Assembly (NCBI RefSeq): GCF_900177765.1
Contig: NZ_FXWI01000002.1
Coordinates: forward strand, 806,001-870,000
Reading direction: 5' to 3'
Source: Agreia sp. VKM Ac-1783
GTDB taxonomy: Bacteria > Actinomycetota > Actinomycetes > Actinomycetales > Microbacteriaceae
DNA: 64,000 nt
Part shown: positions 63,751-64,000 of the stretch, piece by piece
Layout: the number at the start of each line of letters is the position of its first letter
How positions within the stretch are numbered: the first letter of the stretch is position 1
Made by a program: the position numbers and the translations under genes
The notes under the pieces: generated by a model
Seen by the model: only the letters and a program-made list of their open reading frames with translations
What the model was told of the DNA's origin: nothing
Database searches by the model: none

Positions 63751-64000
63751 TTACTCGGCAGCCTCGGGCGAACCGGTGGCCTCGTCGCCCGCGCTCAGCG
63801 AGTCGCCGAGGTCGGCCTCTTCGGGCACGGTGACGTTGATGACGAGCAGCTCGGGGTCGCTGACCAGCGTGGCACCCTCGGGCAGCACGACGTCCTTCGC
63901 GAGGATCTGCGTGCCCTCGACGGCTCCTTCGATGTTCACGACGATGCGCTCCGGGATGCTGATGGCCAGCACCTCGACGAGCAGCGTGTTCTCGTCGAGC
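63751..64000 (-). CDS. rplY: Ribosomal protein L25/Ctc, C-terminal part
   Basis: Only the last 83 codons are in the window; the N-terminal part is beyond the right edge. The segment LAISIPERIVVNIEG and DVVLPEGATLVSDPELLVINV match the C-terminal domain of the long (Ctc/TL5) form of L25, which binds 5S rRNA. The acidic Ser/Ala-rich tail is typical in actinobacteria. The adjacency to pth is a common gene order. Confidence 0.9.
   Translation of the reverse strand, partial: LDENTLLVEVLAISIPERIVVNIEGAVEGTQILAKDVVLPEGATLVSDPELLVINVTVPEEADLGDSLSAGDEATGSPEAAE

Overview
The window is G+C-rich, has GTG and one apparent CTG start codon, many 4-base stop/start overlaps, and a gene set (enolase-FtsB-DUF501 cluster, Mfd-MazG-HisS, L25-Pth) typical of a high-GC actinobacterium. 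The best guess from sequence alone is a member of the Microbacteriaceae; no 16S gene is present to confirm it.

Region 1 (1-11118), chromosomal accessory metabolism. A fructan/fructose locus: the 5' part of a secreted GH32 fructosidase, a LacI-family repressor, a FrcBCA-type ABC importer, a small ABM-domain protein and a PfkB sugar kinase. Three similar palindromes built on TGACATCGATGTCA sit at the GH32 promoter, at the repressor start and at the importer promoter, so one regulator probably controls the whole locus. Next come a ThDP enzyme gene broken by a 1-base frameshift, a yellow/royal-jelly-family protein, a 14-TM drug exporter and a small conserved protein.

Region 2 (11124-45733), two tandem integrated elements. 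A 22-bp core identical to the 3' part of a tRNA gene occurs three times (11124, 28095, 45712). The sequence to the right of core 1 resembles that to the right of core 2, and the sequence to the left of core 2 resembles that to the left of core 3. This is the signature of two related elements inserted one after the other at the same tRNA 3' end. I see no integrase or conjugation gene in either, so they look like cis-mobilizable elements. Element 1 (about 17.0 kb) is a defence-type island: two unknown genes, a SIR2 protein, a divergent Schlafen/AlbA protein, an HNH protein with a partner, an IetA/IetS-like AAA ATPase plus subtilase pair, a TOPRIM-like protein with a small helical partner, a DUF4209-like remnant, and a stand-alone proteasome-like Ntn hydrolase. 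Element 2 (about 17.6 kb) carries surface and membrane functions: a CmpB-like membrane protein, a pilin/sortase C pair, a tandem-MarR regulator with a coupled leader ORF, two CPBP-type membrane proteins, and an alanine-centred module. That module holds a truncated AlaRS paralogue, a rhomboid-MprF-like aminoacyl-lipid synthase, aspartate 4-decarboxylase, an aspartate:alanine antiporter and a membrane-anchored esterase.

Region 3 (45713-64000), mostly core chromosome. The intact target tRNA (anticodon TAA but with a short variable arm), an amylosucrase-like GH13, an alpha/beta hydrolase, then an eno-ftsB-DUF501-subtilase-ndh run, an MFS exporter with flanking MarR genes, mfd-mazG-hisS, a small membrane protein, pth with an apparent CTG start, and the 3' part of the L25/Ctc gene.
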